From NCBI RefSeq assembly GCF_001898575.1, contig NZ_MKUD01000086.1, forward strand, positions 25,613 through 89,612: a stretch of 64,000 nt of DNA, given 5' to 3'. This DNA comes from Spirosoma sp. 48-14. Lineage in GTDB: Bacteria; Bacteroidota; Bacteroidia; Cytophagales; Spirosomataceae. Position numbers and translations under genes: made by a program. This document shows, one piece after another, positions 50,168-58,857 of the stretch (position 1 is its first letter; each line of letters starts with the position of its first letter). Under the pieces are notes generated by a model. The model made no database searches. It was not told the DNA's origin and saw only the letters and a program-made list of their open reading frames with translations.

Positions 50168-52795
50168 ATGAAGTACGGGAAGTGGCTGGGATTGCTTGGT
50201 CTGATTGGTTTTTTGGCAAATCCGGTACTTGCTCAAAACGTGTATTCATCAGGAGGATATCCAGGCGTGGTTGCTCCACATAGTTTCACGCTGGCCGGGT
50301 CAAAAATCAACTATTACAAAGACAACCGCGAAGTATCGACGCATGTGTCGGCTCCTGAGGCTTTTCTGAAACGAGTAGGAGCCAACGGTCGAATGGCTGC
50401 CCCCAAAGCCCAGTTTATTGTCGATTACACCAACTTTACGGCCGAAGCCCGAACCGCTTTTCAGTATGCCGTCGATATCTGGTCAACATTGATTTCTTCG
50501 CCCGTACCGATTCGGATTAAAGCGAACTGGATTTACGATGAGCCTAATTTATTGGGTTCGGCAGGTCCGGCTTCGTACCGATATAATGTGGATGGCGCCC
50601 AGAAAAACTTTGCGTTTTACCCTATTGCGCTGGCTGAAAAAATTGCCCGTCGTCAACTGAACGACCCAAACGATGCGGATATAGTCGCTGATTTCAACCG
50701 GAACAACGATTGGTATTACGGTATCGATGGAAAGCCACTGAAAAACCAGACCGATCTGGTTACGGTCGTGCTCCATGAGCTGGGTCATGCCCTGGGGTTT
50801 ATCGGTTTTTTTGGATTGGTGGGCGACAATGGAGTATATATGGAAGCGTTCCCCTCGGTTTATGACTATTTCCTGGAAACCGGGCAGGGGAAGCGGTTGG
50901 TCACCTCAACGAAAGATTTTCCGAATAATTCGGTTGAGCTAAAATTCCAGTTGGCGGGTTATAATCTTTACCTGAATGGCGCAAATTTGAAACAGGCATC
51001 TGCTCAGCAGATTAAAGTCTGGGTGCCTTACGAATACACCCGTGCCAGCAGTATTTACCATCTGGACGAACGGGAGTATCCACCGGGCAACATCAATTCG
51101 CTGATGACCCCGAAACTGGCACTGGGTGAATCGATTCATACGCCGGGTCCACTGGTGTTACAGTTTATGACCGATCTGGAATGGAAAACCACATCGGTGC
51201 TGCATGACCCGATCAAAAATACTGAAGAACAGAAAGATCTGGTTTTTAGTACCCGTGTTATTAGTGATACGACCCTGATGCCCGGATCGGTCCGATTTTT
51301 TTACCGAAAAAAAGCGCCCACGGCAACCGATACGACGTTTTCGTTTGTGGATCTGACACAGGTGGGTACGACCAATGAATACCGATATACAATGCCGGCT
51401 GCACAAGCCAACGGCGATACCTGGTATTACTTTCAGGCGCAGGATTTGCTGGGGCGATCGTACACCAATCCGGGCAAAAGCGTTGCGGGTGGGCAGCTCT
51501 GGAATCATGTGTTTGTGGGCCCCGATAATTTGCCGCCAACCATCCGGTATAGCCCATCGAAAAATGCGATATTCTCAACAACAGTTGCCGATAGCCTGCC
51601 GATTTACGCCCGTATCTCTGACGATCGAAGTAGCGTAGCCAGTGCTTCTGTAGAGTATCAGATCAATGGCGTTTCTCAACCTCCCATAGCACTCCGGTAT
51701 AATCCGCTAAAAATCAATACTATCGAGGTCGATAGTGTGTATGCGGGCCGGATTGACTTCCCGGCCAATTCGCTAAAAGTGGGCGATAAAATCACCTATC
51801 GAATTATTGCTCAGGATGCAGCGCGGGCTAAAAATCAAGCCGTAAGTCCAGCATCGGGTTTTTATGAATTGACCGTAGTAGCTCAAAAGCCGGTGGTGGA
51901 GCAGTACATCAATACGTTTGACGCTTCGTCATCTGCTGGTGATTTTGCCGGTTATGGGTTCAGTATCGCTACGCCAACCGGGTTTAGTAACCCTGCTATT
52001 CATTCAGAACACCCGTATCGCAATGGAAGCGATCTGCTGTTACAGACTAATTACGAATATCGGCTGTTGTCGCCCATTCGCATAAAAGCTAACCCTGATA
52101 GCGCAACCATTCGTTTCGATGAAATTGTGCTGGTTGAACCGGGCGAAACGGGTAGTAAACTGGGCGACGCGAATTTCTACGATTACGTTCTTGTAGAAGG
52201 ATCAAATGATAACGGCCAGACCTGGAAACCGCTGGTAGATGCTTACAGCTCCGTTGACAAGAAAGAATGGCTGACCTGGTATAATCTGTACTTAACGGGA
52301 GGAGCTTACAACGAGTGGAACTCGGAAGCGGTAGGAACTCCGGCGCTTTATCGACAACGGCTCATATCGTTGCTGAAACCTCAAAGTGCATTTAAAGCGG
52401 GCGATCAGATTCTGGTTCGGTTTCGGTTGTTTGCCGATCAGTTGTCGTATGGCTGGGGATGGGCTATTGATAACCTGCGGATTCAGGCGCCCCCTCCGCC
52501 TGTTGTATTGGGCGTCGATCCGGTTAGCGCAGTAACGTTTGACGTATATCCTAATCCGGTAAACAATGGTCAACTACGTCTTCAGGCTGATTTCTCCAAA
52601 TCGATTGCCGAAGTTGGGCTTACGATTCGTAATTTAACCGGGCAATCGTTACGGCAACAGACCATTAAACTAGGTGGACAAAAACTGGATAAGCGGTTGG
52701 ATGTAAGCGATCTGCCTGATGGATTGTATTTCGTTCAGTTGACCGCAGGTGGTGTAGTGCTAACAAAGAAGATTATTATAGCAAATGGAGAGTAA
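50168..52795 (+). CDS. T9SS-exported protein with an HExxH putative protease domain
   Basis: The start at 50168 (MKYGKWLGLLGLIGFLANPVLAQ) gives a signal peptide and 875 residues. An HExxHxxG motif (LHELGHALGF, His203, Glu204, His207) lies in an N-terminal metalloprotease-like region; the residue where metzincins have the third ligand is Gly, so the third metal ligand is elsewhere or absent. Beta-sandwich modules follow (DNLPPTIRYSP; DRSSVASASVEYQING). The C-terminal about 75 residues are a type A T9SS sorting domain (DVYPNPVNNGQLRL, LPDGLYFVQLTAGGVVLTKKIIIA), so it is secreted through the outer membrane and probably surface-attached. The carboxypeptidase gene starts 13 bp downstream. Confidence 0.9.
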   Translation: MKYGKWLGLLGLIGFLANPVLAQNVYSSGGYPGVVAPHSFTLAGSKINYYKDNREVSTHVSAPEAFLKRVGANGRMAAPKAQFIVDYTNFTAEARTAFQYAVDIWSTLISSPVPIRIKANWIYDEPNLLGSAGPASYRYNVDGAQKNFAFYPIALAEKIARRQLNDPNDADIVADFNRNNDWYYGIDGKPLKNQTDLVTVVLHELGHALGFIGFFGLVGDNGVYMEAFPSVYDYFLETGQGKRLVTSTKDFPNNSVELKFQLAGYNLYLNGANLKQASAQQIKVWVPYEYTRASSIYHLDEREYPPGNINSLMTPKLALGESIHTPGPLVLQFMTDLEWKTTSVLHDPIKNTEEQKDLVFSTRVISDTTLMPGSVRFFYRKKAPTATDTTFSFVDLTQVGTTNEYRYTMPAAQANGDTWYYFQAQDLLGRSYTNPGKSVAGGQLWNHVFVGPDNLPPTIRYSPSKNAIFSTTVADSLPIYARISDDRSSVASASVEYQINGVSQPPIALRYNPLKINTIEVDSVYAGRIDFPANSLKVGDKITYRIIAQDAARAKNQAVSPASGFYELTVVAQKPVVEQYINTFDASSSAGDFAGYGFSIATPTGFSNPAIHSEHPYRNGSDLLLQTNYEYRLLSPIRIKANPDSATIRFDEIVLVEPGETGSKLGDANFYDYVLVEGSNDNGQTWKPLVDAYSSVDKKEWLTWYNLYLTGGAYNEWNSEAVGTPALYRQRLISLLKPQSAFKAGDQILVRFRLFADQLSYGWGWAIDNLRIQAPPPPVVLGVDPVSAVTFDVYPNPVNNGQLRLQADFSKSIAEVGLTIRNLTGQSLRQQTIKLGGQKLDKRLDVSDLPDGLYFVQLTAGGVVLTKKIIIANGE

Positions 52796-52808
52796 CACCT
52801 GAGTTCCC

Positions 52809-54092
52809 ATGATGAAAGCTTGCCTGCCATTTCTGCTGATCTGGATTATTGTAGGGTGTTCGCCTGCCCGACGTATCAGCCGTGATTTACGTAACAAACC
52901 GATCTATACCGATCATTTTACGGGTGTTGCCCTGTATGATCCAGTTCAGCAACGGGCGCTCATTCAGCACAACGCCGATAAACCCTTCACGCCCGCATCG
53001 AATACGAAACTGTTCAGTTTTTACGCGGGGCTGCTTTCTCTACACGATTCATTACCGATTCTTCGCTATGCTGTTCAGGGCGATTCGCTGATTTTCTGGG
53101 GCACAGGAAATCCACTTTTGTTACACCCCGATTTGCCCGACACAACGGCACTGGCTTTTCTGCGGAATCGACCTGAACGTTTGTTTTTTTCGCCAGCTAA
53201 TTACGATGGGCCCCGTTTTGGACCCGGCTGGGCCTGGGACGATTACAACGACGATTATTCTCCCGAGCTGGCCCCGCTGCCTGTTTATGGAAATGTAGTC
53301 CGATTCAGGAATGGAAAAATTAGCCCCCGCCGACTGGCCGATAGTGTACAGATTATTTCGGATGGGAAAGCGCCCGCAGGCATCCGAAGAGCTGAATTCA
53401 GTAACCAGTTTACGCAGTCGATAGGAGGGAAGCCTGCCCGGCAGGATGTGCCGTTCCGTTGGTCGGCAAAGTTAGCGGCCCAATTGCTGGCCGATACCTT
53501 GCATCGGCCCATTTCCGTGGTGAATATGCCTGTTCCGGTTACTGCCCGATTGCTGCGTGGTTCCTCAACCGATTCGTTGTACAAACGGATGTTATACGTA
53601 AGCGATAATCAGTTTGCCGAGCAGGTATTATTTATGGTGTCGGCCGAGCGAAATACCCGGCTTCTGGCACCTGTTTCTGAATTGGGTCGGCTGGTAGATA
53701 GCGTTCTTCATTTTCCGGCTGCTCCTGAGGGGCACTCGCCCATCCGTTGGGTCGATGGGTCAGGTCTGTCGCGATATAACCTGTTTACGCCCAATGTACT
53801 GATCGATTTGCTTGGACGTATCTTTACTAAGGTTCCCCAACAGCGACTGTTTGCGTTACTCCCTGCTGCCGGACAGTCGGGTACATTACGCAGTATCTCC
53901 ACGCCCGGTAAGCCGTATGTATTTGCCAAGTCAGGCTCCATGACGGGCGTGTATAACCTCAGTGGCTATGTTGTGGTGCGTTCTGGTAAAGTGCTTTACT
54001 TCAGCATCATGCATAACAATTTTACCCAGACCGTATCCGAGATGCGTCGACGAACAGGGGAGTTGTTAAAGGAAATTCATGAGAAGTTCTGA
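52809..54092 (+). CDS. D-alanyl-D-alanine carboxypeptidase/endopeptidase, S13 (PBP4) family
   Basis: A peptidoglycan DD-carboxypeptidase/endopeptidase with a lipoprotein signal (IIVGC, Cys17). The active-site serine is in TPASNTKLFSF (SxxK), the second motif is SDN in YVSDNQFAEQ, and the third is KSG in VFAKSGSMTGVYNLSGY, all in S13 order. At 427 residues it is shorter than E. coli PBP4 (about 477), with a reduced insert between the first two motifs. It lies 13 bp after the T9SS protein gene and may be co-transcribed with it. Confidence 0.92.
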   Translation: MMKACLPFLLIWIIVGCSPARRISRDLRNKPIYTDHFTGVALYDPVQQRALIQHNADKPFTPASNTKLFSFYAGLLSLHDSLPILRYAVQGDSLIFWGTGNPLLLHPDLPDTTALAFLRNRPERLFFSPANYDGPRFGPGWAWDDYNDDYSPELAPLPVYGNVVRFRNGKISPRRLADSVQIISDGKAPAGIRRAEFSNQFTQSIGGKPARQDVPFRWSAKLAAQLLADTLHRPISVVNMPVPVTARLLRGSSTDSLYKRMLYVSDNQFAEQVLFMVSAERNTRLLAPVSELGRLVDSVLHFPAAPEGHSPIRWVDGSGLSRYNLFTPNVLIDLLGRIFTKVPQQRLFALLPAAGQSGTLRSISTPGKPYVFAKSGSMTGVYNLSGYVVVRSGKVLYFSIMHNNFTQTVSEMRRRTGELLKEIHEKF

Positions 54093-54225
54093 CGGCTCAT
54101 AGTAGTTATACAGGTTCCTGACAAGGATTCAGTAGGTGCCTGCTCATCTTGAGTAGAAAGCTATTACTTTTACTTCTAGTAACGTTAATGCGTTTAAATA
54201 GAGCTTGTTATCTAACTCAACAACT

Positions 54226-55032
54226 ATGCAAACATCTACTTTATCAGCTATTGTAGCTTTATGCCTCCTGTTGAATTTGTCGTCCTGCCTAAATCATGAT
54301 TCACCTGAATCATTGGCACCTGTACGTCTTCGATTAAAGAATGTACAGGGCAATTCAGTAAACACGACATACACCTACGATAACCAAAATCGACTGGCGA
54401 CAATTACCAAAGCAGACGGTAGTTTTGGCGTATTTGCCTATGGTGATCCTGATAAAAAATTCGTTAATACAGACGCTGAAAAAGACTTCACGTACTTTAT
54501 CCTTTATTCAAATCCGGCCGATAGGACAACGGGCGAAATCACTCGGCTACCCCAAACGCTTAACGGTACTAATTTCCAGGCAGATACCTACCCTCTCGTG
54601 AATTCAAAGTTATTTCTCTCCTGGAAGAGTAGGTACACTACGTATAGCTTCGACGCTAACAAGCACGTCACCAGCATTTTTAGATATTCAACAGCTCCGA
54701 CAGGGGATAGCTATTCGTATACGTATACAGGTGAGAATATTACAAAAAATATAACCAGGCTTTCGGGCGGGCATTTTGTGTCCAGTTACACGTTTGACTA
54801 CGATGATAAAATCAACCCGTTTTATGGATTATTAGATCCGGGTCTTGCTGATATACAGGCTTTTAGTCGAAGTAATGTTGTTACTACTGCCTATACCTCT
54901 GAGCCTTCTATTCCAAATCCGGTTACTGCATACAAATACGAGTATAACGCCCAGGGCTTACCGATCAAACGTACAGTTAAACAGGGTGTTAATGTCGGAG
55001 AAGTATTGACCTACACGTATGAATCCTATTAG
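54226..55032 (+). CDS. Lipoprotein with YD/RHS-like beta repeats
   Basis: The start at 54226 (MQTSTLSAIVALCLLLNLSSC, Cys21) gives a lipoprotein of 268 residues; seven more codons are possible upstream. The mature part has YD-like strands (TYTYDNQNRLATITKADGSFGVFAYGD, YTYTGENITKN, YTFDYDDK, YKYEYNAQGLPIKRTV, LTYTYESY), as in DUF4595-type proteins of Bacteroidota. It is a surface or periplasmic beta-rich protein of unknown function. Its stop abuts the stop of the convergent heparinase-like gene at 55033. Confidence 0.75.
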   Translation: MQTSTLSAIVALCLLLNLSSCLNHDSPESLAPVRLRLKNVQGNSVNTTYTYDNQNRLATITKADGSFGVFAYGDPDKKFVNTDAEKDFTYFILYSNPADRTTGEITRLPQTLNGTNFQADTYPLVNSKLFLSWKSRYTTYSFDANKHVTSIFRYSTAPTGDSYSYTYTGENITKNITRLSGGHFVSSYTFDYDDKINPFYGLLDPGLADIQAFSRSNVVTTAYTSEPSIPNPVTAYKYEYNAQGLPIKRTVKQGVNVGEVLTYTYESY

Positions 55033-56910
55033 CTAGCGTGGCCACTGCCCCAGAGACTGAATCGCTTTTTGGGAGTTAGACGCTTTTTCGGGAAGCAAGC
55101 GTACCGTGAGTGCCGTTTTGCTGCTCGCAGGTAGCGTGACCTCAAAGCCGATCCGAATCGTTCCGGGGTTGGCGGCATCATAGTCGTGGGGCGGCTCGGT
55201 CGACCAGGTTTTGAGCGTTACACCCGCAGGCTCAACCACTTCCAGAATGAGCTTCTTGCCGTCTTTGGTCAGCTCCGCTTTATTCCCGCCCAAAAGGCTG
55301 ACCGAAGCCGGGGTAAGCATAGTCCAGCGAACCGTAGTTTCGGTCGTGAGGGCTTCCAGTTCATCCCGAACTACAACATACGCTTTATCAACAATAGCAA
55401 CACCCCGAATTGCTTTGGCCAACGATTCCCTGTAGATATCCGACAAGTCAGTCTGTGCGTTTAAGAACGACGGATTTGCTGATGAACGGCTAACGGAAGC
55501 TCTGCCCGTAACACGCTGGAGCTGATTATTAACTGTGAGGGTGTTATGCGCTAAGTTGTTGTACCGGAAGATCTGCCACCGTTGCGAATCCTGCTTACTG
55601 TTCCATAAATCGACGCCTTTCGATTCCAGCGATTCGTAATTCTGCATTCCAAAATCCATGGCCCAGCGTACGCCGTCGGCTTCCATCACGAATGAGCCAA
55701 TATCCATGTGCGCGTGATTGACCGAAGGGCTTCCCGTTTTCAGGCCGACAAACAGAGCGGCCGGGTCCGACCAGGATGTACGCATCAGGGCAACGGGGTT
55801 CTTGCCTTCCCCAACCCAAAGCATTGTTTTGGGAGCCGTTATGGCCGACATACCAATGCCGTTGCTCCATAGCATAATGGCAGGCAGAAGCCGTTCGCCC
55901 GTATGCCGTTTGGGGTCATTGGTCATCAGGCGGTCTCGCTCCACCCAAAGTAACGAAGGGTTGTTCTGCTTCTGGGCGAACCAGAACATGGCTGGCTGTA
56001 GCTCACCCGATAGGCCCGAATCTGAATAGTTGAAGGCATTCCCTGACGGACCCGTCATATTTTCCAGATAAGCCGCCGTCTGTAAAAAACCAGGCTGCTT
56101 CGACAGGCCGAAGTCACTTCCGTAGGCTTTTTCGAGTGCGCTGATAAGCATCACATTGAAGCTAGTGCCGTAACCCCAGTAGCTGTATCCTTCGGGATAC
56201 GCTCCGTCGGGACGGTAGTCGCCCATAGGGAGCACAACGGAGTCGATAGCCCGGTTTATAATTGTTTTAGTTAGTCCAGGCTGGTCGTCGGCAATGGCCA
56301 GCGCTCCGTAGGCCATGCCTGCATTACAAACCTGGTTCCAGTTGTGCGATGCCTTCAGCCAGCTATTGTACTTCGTGTCTAGCGACGGTTGAATGCCCTT
56401 TTTCAGAATGGCATCTTTGATGAGAGATCGGGACTGGTCGGGTAAATCGTTGTAGAGCCAGTCGTATCCGATCGCTACGGCCATTGTCATTTCGGCCACG
56501 TCCAGAAAATGCGTCGGGTTCCAGTCGTCGAATGCGGAGAGAGCAAGGAGCTCTTTTTCGGCTCGTTTCAGGTATTTATCCTGCTGGGTCAGCCGCCAGG
56601 CGTATGATAAATAAAAGACACGACGCAGGGCCTCACGAGATACGGAAAGCAGCCGACGGCCAATTTTAATACGTTCGAGGGGGGCTTTATCGACGAGTTC
56701 ATCGCAGGTTACCAGTATGGCCTGATGGAGGTTAGTCCAGGTTTTATCGGCCGCGAGCGTTCGTTTTATTCCAGCCTCTTCACCCGCCAGTAAAAGCAAC
56801 CGGGGGTGCGCTGCAAGTTTATTGGTATTCGCCAGATGATCGACCTGCGCGTAGAGTGAAATTGTTGTGAGAAAGAATAGGCAAAAAACGCAGAAACAGG
56901 TACGATTCAT
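55033..56910 (-). CDS. Heparinase II/III-family polysaccharide lyase
   Basis: A signal peptide is present (MNRTCFCVFCLFFLTTISLYAQ); the start at 56910 is preferred over the in-frame one at 56922. The 625-residue enzyme has an N-terminal alpha/alpha toroid (WNQVCNAGMAYGALAIADD, YPEGYSYWGYGTSFNVMLISALE) and a C-terminal beta-sandwich with NHAHMDIGSFVMEADGVRWAMDFG, the metal- and substrate-binding signature of heparinase II/III and PL21-type lyases. It probably cleaves an acidic polysaccharide outside the cytoplasm. No SusCD pair is adjacent. Confidence 0.9.
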   Translation of the reverse strand: MNRTCFCVFCLFFLTTISLYAQVDHLANTNKLAAHPRLLLLAGEEAGIKRTLAADKTWTNLHQAILVTCDELVDKAPLERIKIGRRLLSVSREALRRVFYLSYAWRLTQQDKYLKRAEKELLALSAFDDWNPTHFLDVAEMTMAVAIGYDWLYNDLPDQSRSLIKDAILKKGIQPSLDTKYNSWLKASHNWNQVCNAGMAYGALAIADDQPGLTKTIINRAIDSVVLPMGDYRPDGAYPEGYSYWGYGTSFNVMLISALEKAYGSDFGLSKQPGFLQTAAYLENMTGPSGNAFNYSDSGLSGELQPAMFWFAQKQNNPSLLWVERDRLMTNDPKRHTGERLLPAIMLWSNGIGMSAITAPKTMLWVGEGKNPVALMRTSWSDPAALFVGLKTGSPSVNHAHMDIGSFVMEADGVRWAMDFGMQNYESLESKGVDLWNSKQDSQRWQIFRYNNLAHNTLTVNNQLQRVTGRASVSRSSANPSFLNAQTDLSDIYRESLAKAIRGVAIVDKAYVVVRDELEALTTETTVRWTMLTPASVSLLGGNKAELTKDGKKLILEVVEPAGVTLKTWSTEPPHDYDAANPGTIRIGFEVTLPASSKTALTVRLLPEKASNSQKAIQSLGQWPR

Positions 56911-56979
56911 AGCAGTTAACAACGTTAAGTTGAGCGTTACGTTGTATAAGCTGTAAATAAGGGTAGATTACCTATAGCC

Positions 56980-58281
56980 TTACCGCTTGATGAGTAAATA
57001 GACTGGATAGCTTACAATAATGAACCCAATGGCATACATACCGCTCGAAAAATCGCCAATGACAACGCCCACCAGAAAGGCCAGCGAAGCCATCAGTAAT
57101 AGCCAGGTTGAGAACGGATAGCCCCAGGCCCGCACAGGTCGGGCTAGATTCGGTTCTGTCTGACGCAGGCGAATCAGGGCTGCAAAGGCTGAAGCATAAC
57201 AAAGCACGAAGAAGAACGTCGCAATATCCGAAAGCTTACCGTAGGTGTTGGTTAAAATCATCAGAATCGATGCGCCAGCCGTAAGCATGGTTGCATTCAT
57301 GGGCGTCCCCCCTGCGTTGACCTGATTCACAAATCGAAAAAAAAGGCCATCCCGACCCATGGCAAAAATAACACGAGGGTTAAACATGATTTGAGCATTG
57401 ATAATGCCCATAATCGAGATCATCAGCAGAAACGTAACGACCTGTGCGCTACCGGGACCAAACAAAAGCTGAATCGCGTCAGCAGCAGGTAGTTTGGAGC
57501 CTGCCAGCGTAGATACAGGCAATACATACAGCAGGGCCAGATTGACCAGGATGTAAATGCCAATAATCAGCAGTACACCACTAATCATCGACCGGGGCAA
57601 ATTCCGGCTTGGGTCAACATCTTCTTCTGTAAAATAAGCGGCCGTATGCCAGCCGTCGTAAGTATAGAAAACCGACTGTAGGGCAGCCAGAATACCCAGC
57701 CATACGCCCCCTTCGGCCAGTGGACGAATCGTATTTTCGGTTAGAGCCGACTCTTTAGGCGTCACAGCGAAGCACACAATGACAAAAGCCAATAACCCAA
57801 CGGCTTTCAGCACGCTCATCACTTCCTGCGCCCGACTGGCCAGCCGGACACCTATCGAGTGAAAAGCAACAAAAAGAATCAGGATACCAATGGCAATGGT
57901 TTTTTGGTAGGCAACGGCTGAAGGAAACAGTAGGGCGGTATACTCGCTCATGACAGCCGCCCCAAAAGCCATAGCTGATACACTCCCCAGCCAGCTACTG
58001 ATGCCGATGATAAACCCAGCATAATTGCCAAAGGCCCGGTGTGCAAACACATACCAACCCCCTGCTTTAGGCAACATTGTTCCCAACTCCATTACGGAGA
58101 GTGACCCAGCCAGTGCATAGACACCCACAATCAACCAGACAGCAATGATAAGCGTCGGATCGCCAATGTCCTGAGCGATGGGGCCGGGCTTCCGTAAGAT
58201 ACCTGTACCGATGGTTCCGCCGATGGTTACCGCAACGCCAAAGCCGACGCCTAATAATTTCTTGAGTTGATTCTGGGCCAT
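56980..58281 (-). CDS. APC-family amino acid/polyamine permease
   Basis: The start at 58281 (MAQNQLKKLLGVGFGVAVTIGGTIGTGILRKPG) gives 433 residues with about 12 membrane helices; a much longer frame to 58653 runs over the divergent crcB gene and is rejected. The unwound TM1 motif GGTIGTGILRKPG and TM6 region QSVFYTYDGWHTAAYFTEEDVDPSRNLPRSM place it in the APC superfamily. The substrate (amino acid or polyamine) cannot be named. It is divergent from crcB. Confidence 0.92.
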   Translation of the reverse strand: MAQNQLKKLLGVGFGVAVTIGGTIGTGILRKPGPIAQDIGDPTLIIAVWLIVGVYALAGSLSVMELGTMLPKAGGWYVFAHRAFGNYAGFIIGISSWLGSVSAMAFGAAVMSEYTALLFPSAVAYQKTIAIGILILFVAFHSIGVRLASRAQEVMSVLKAVGLLAFVIVCFAVTPKESALTENTIRPLAEGGVWLGILAALQSVFYTYDGWHTAAYFTEEDVDPSRNLPRSMISGVLLIIGIYILVNLALLYVLPVSTLAGSKLPAADAIQLLFGPGSAQVVTFLLMISIMGIINAQIMFNPRVIFAMGRDGLFFRFVNQVNAGGTPMNATMLTAGASILMILTNTYGKLSDIATFFFVLCYASAFAALIRLRQTEPNLARPVRAWGYPFSTWLLLMASLAFLVGVVIGDFSSGMYAIGFIIVSYPVYLLIKR

Positions 58282-58452
58282 ATCGATACGGAGGGTGTTT
58301 GCGGGATTCGATTGACAGGGAATTCGCACAACTGCTTTGCACGACTGTAAAATCGCATATGATAAATCGAAGCCCTGATTTACAATGATAGCGAAAACTT
58401 TCATCGCTCGGTCAGGTGTATGCGTCAAACAGGCTTCAATGCTGTTTTTTCG

Positions 58453-58460
58453 TAAGTTTG
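58453..58460 (+). promoter_or_regulatory. Candidate -7 box (TAAGTTTG) just before crcB
   Basis: It matches TAnnTTTG but ends only 5 bp before the crcB ATG, so a transcript from it would be leaderless or nearly so. No TTG element lies 17-23 bp upstream, so the assignment is weak. Confidence 0.3.
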
Positions 58461-58465
58461 TCGCT

Positions 58466-58855
58466 ATGAGAATCTTGCTTACACATCCGGCTGTGCTGGT
58501 TTTTGTAGGAGGGGGAGCGGGAAGCCTGCTACGATACTGGGCGGGCCGACTGATTCCGGCTACACTTACCGGGCCGTCGTTTCCCAATGCTATTTTGCTG
58601 GTGAATGTAGTGGCCAGCTTTGTTCTGGGCGCAGTGGTTGGCTGGGTAATCAATCGGTCGGCGGGCGACGAAATGCGGTTATTGCTAGGGGTTGGATTTT
58701 GTGGTGGACTCAGTACATTTTCCAGTTTTAGCTACGATACAGTCTTTCTGCTGCAAAATGGCCGCTTTGCCGCAGCACTGCTTAATATCAGTTTAAATGT
58801 GATTCTATGCCTGCTTGCGTCGGCGGGCGGGCTGTTGCTTGGGAAAGGCATATAA
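58466..58855 (+). CDS. crcB: Fluoride channel CrcB/Fluc
   Basis: A four-helix membrane protein that exports fluoride. The start at 58466 (MRILLTHPAVLVFVGGGAGSLLRYW) gives 129 residues, the usual length. Family motifs are intact: GGGAGSLLRYW, NAILLVNVVASFVLG (the Asn of the pore) and GFCGGLSTFSSFSYD. As a single-gene Fluc it would work as an antiparallel homodimer. The M14 peptidase gene begins 2 bp after its stop, so the two share a transcript. No fluoride riboswitch was recognised upstream. Confidence 0.95.
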   Translation: MRILLTHPAVLVFVGGGAGSLLRYWAGRLIPATLTGPSFPNAILLVNVVASFVLGAVVGWVINRSAGDEMRLLLGVGFCGGLSTFSSFSYDTVFLLQNGRFAAALLNISLNVILCLLASAGGLLLGKGI

Positions 58856-58857
58856 AC

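Noticed and set aside
58282..58653. N-terminal extension of the APC permease across crcB
   Set aside because: The added 124 residues are hydrophilic, unlike any APC permease, and lie antisense to crcB; the start at 58281 fits the family.
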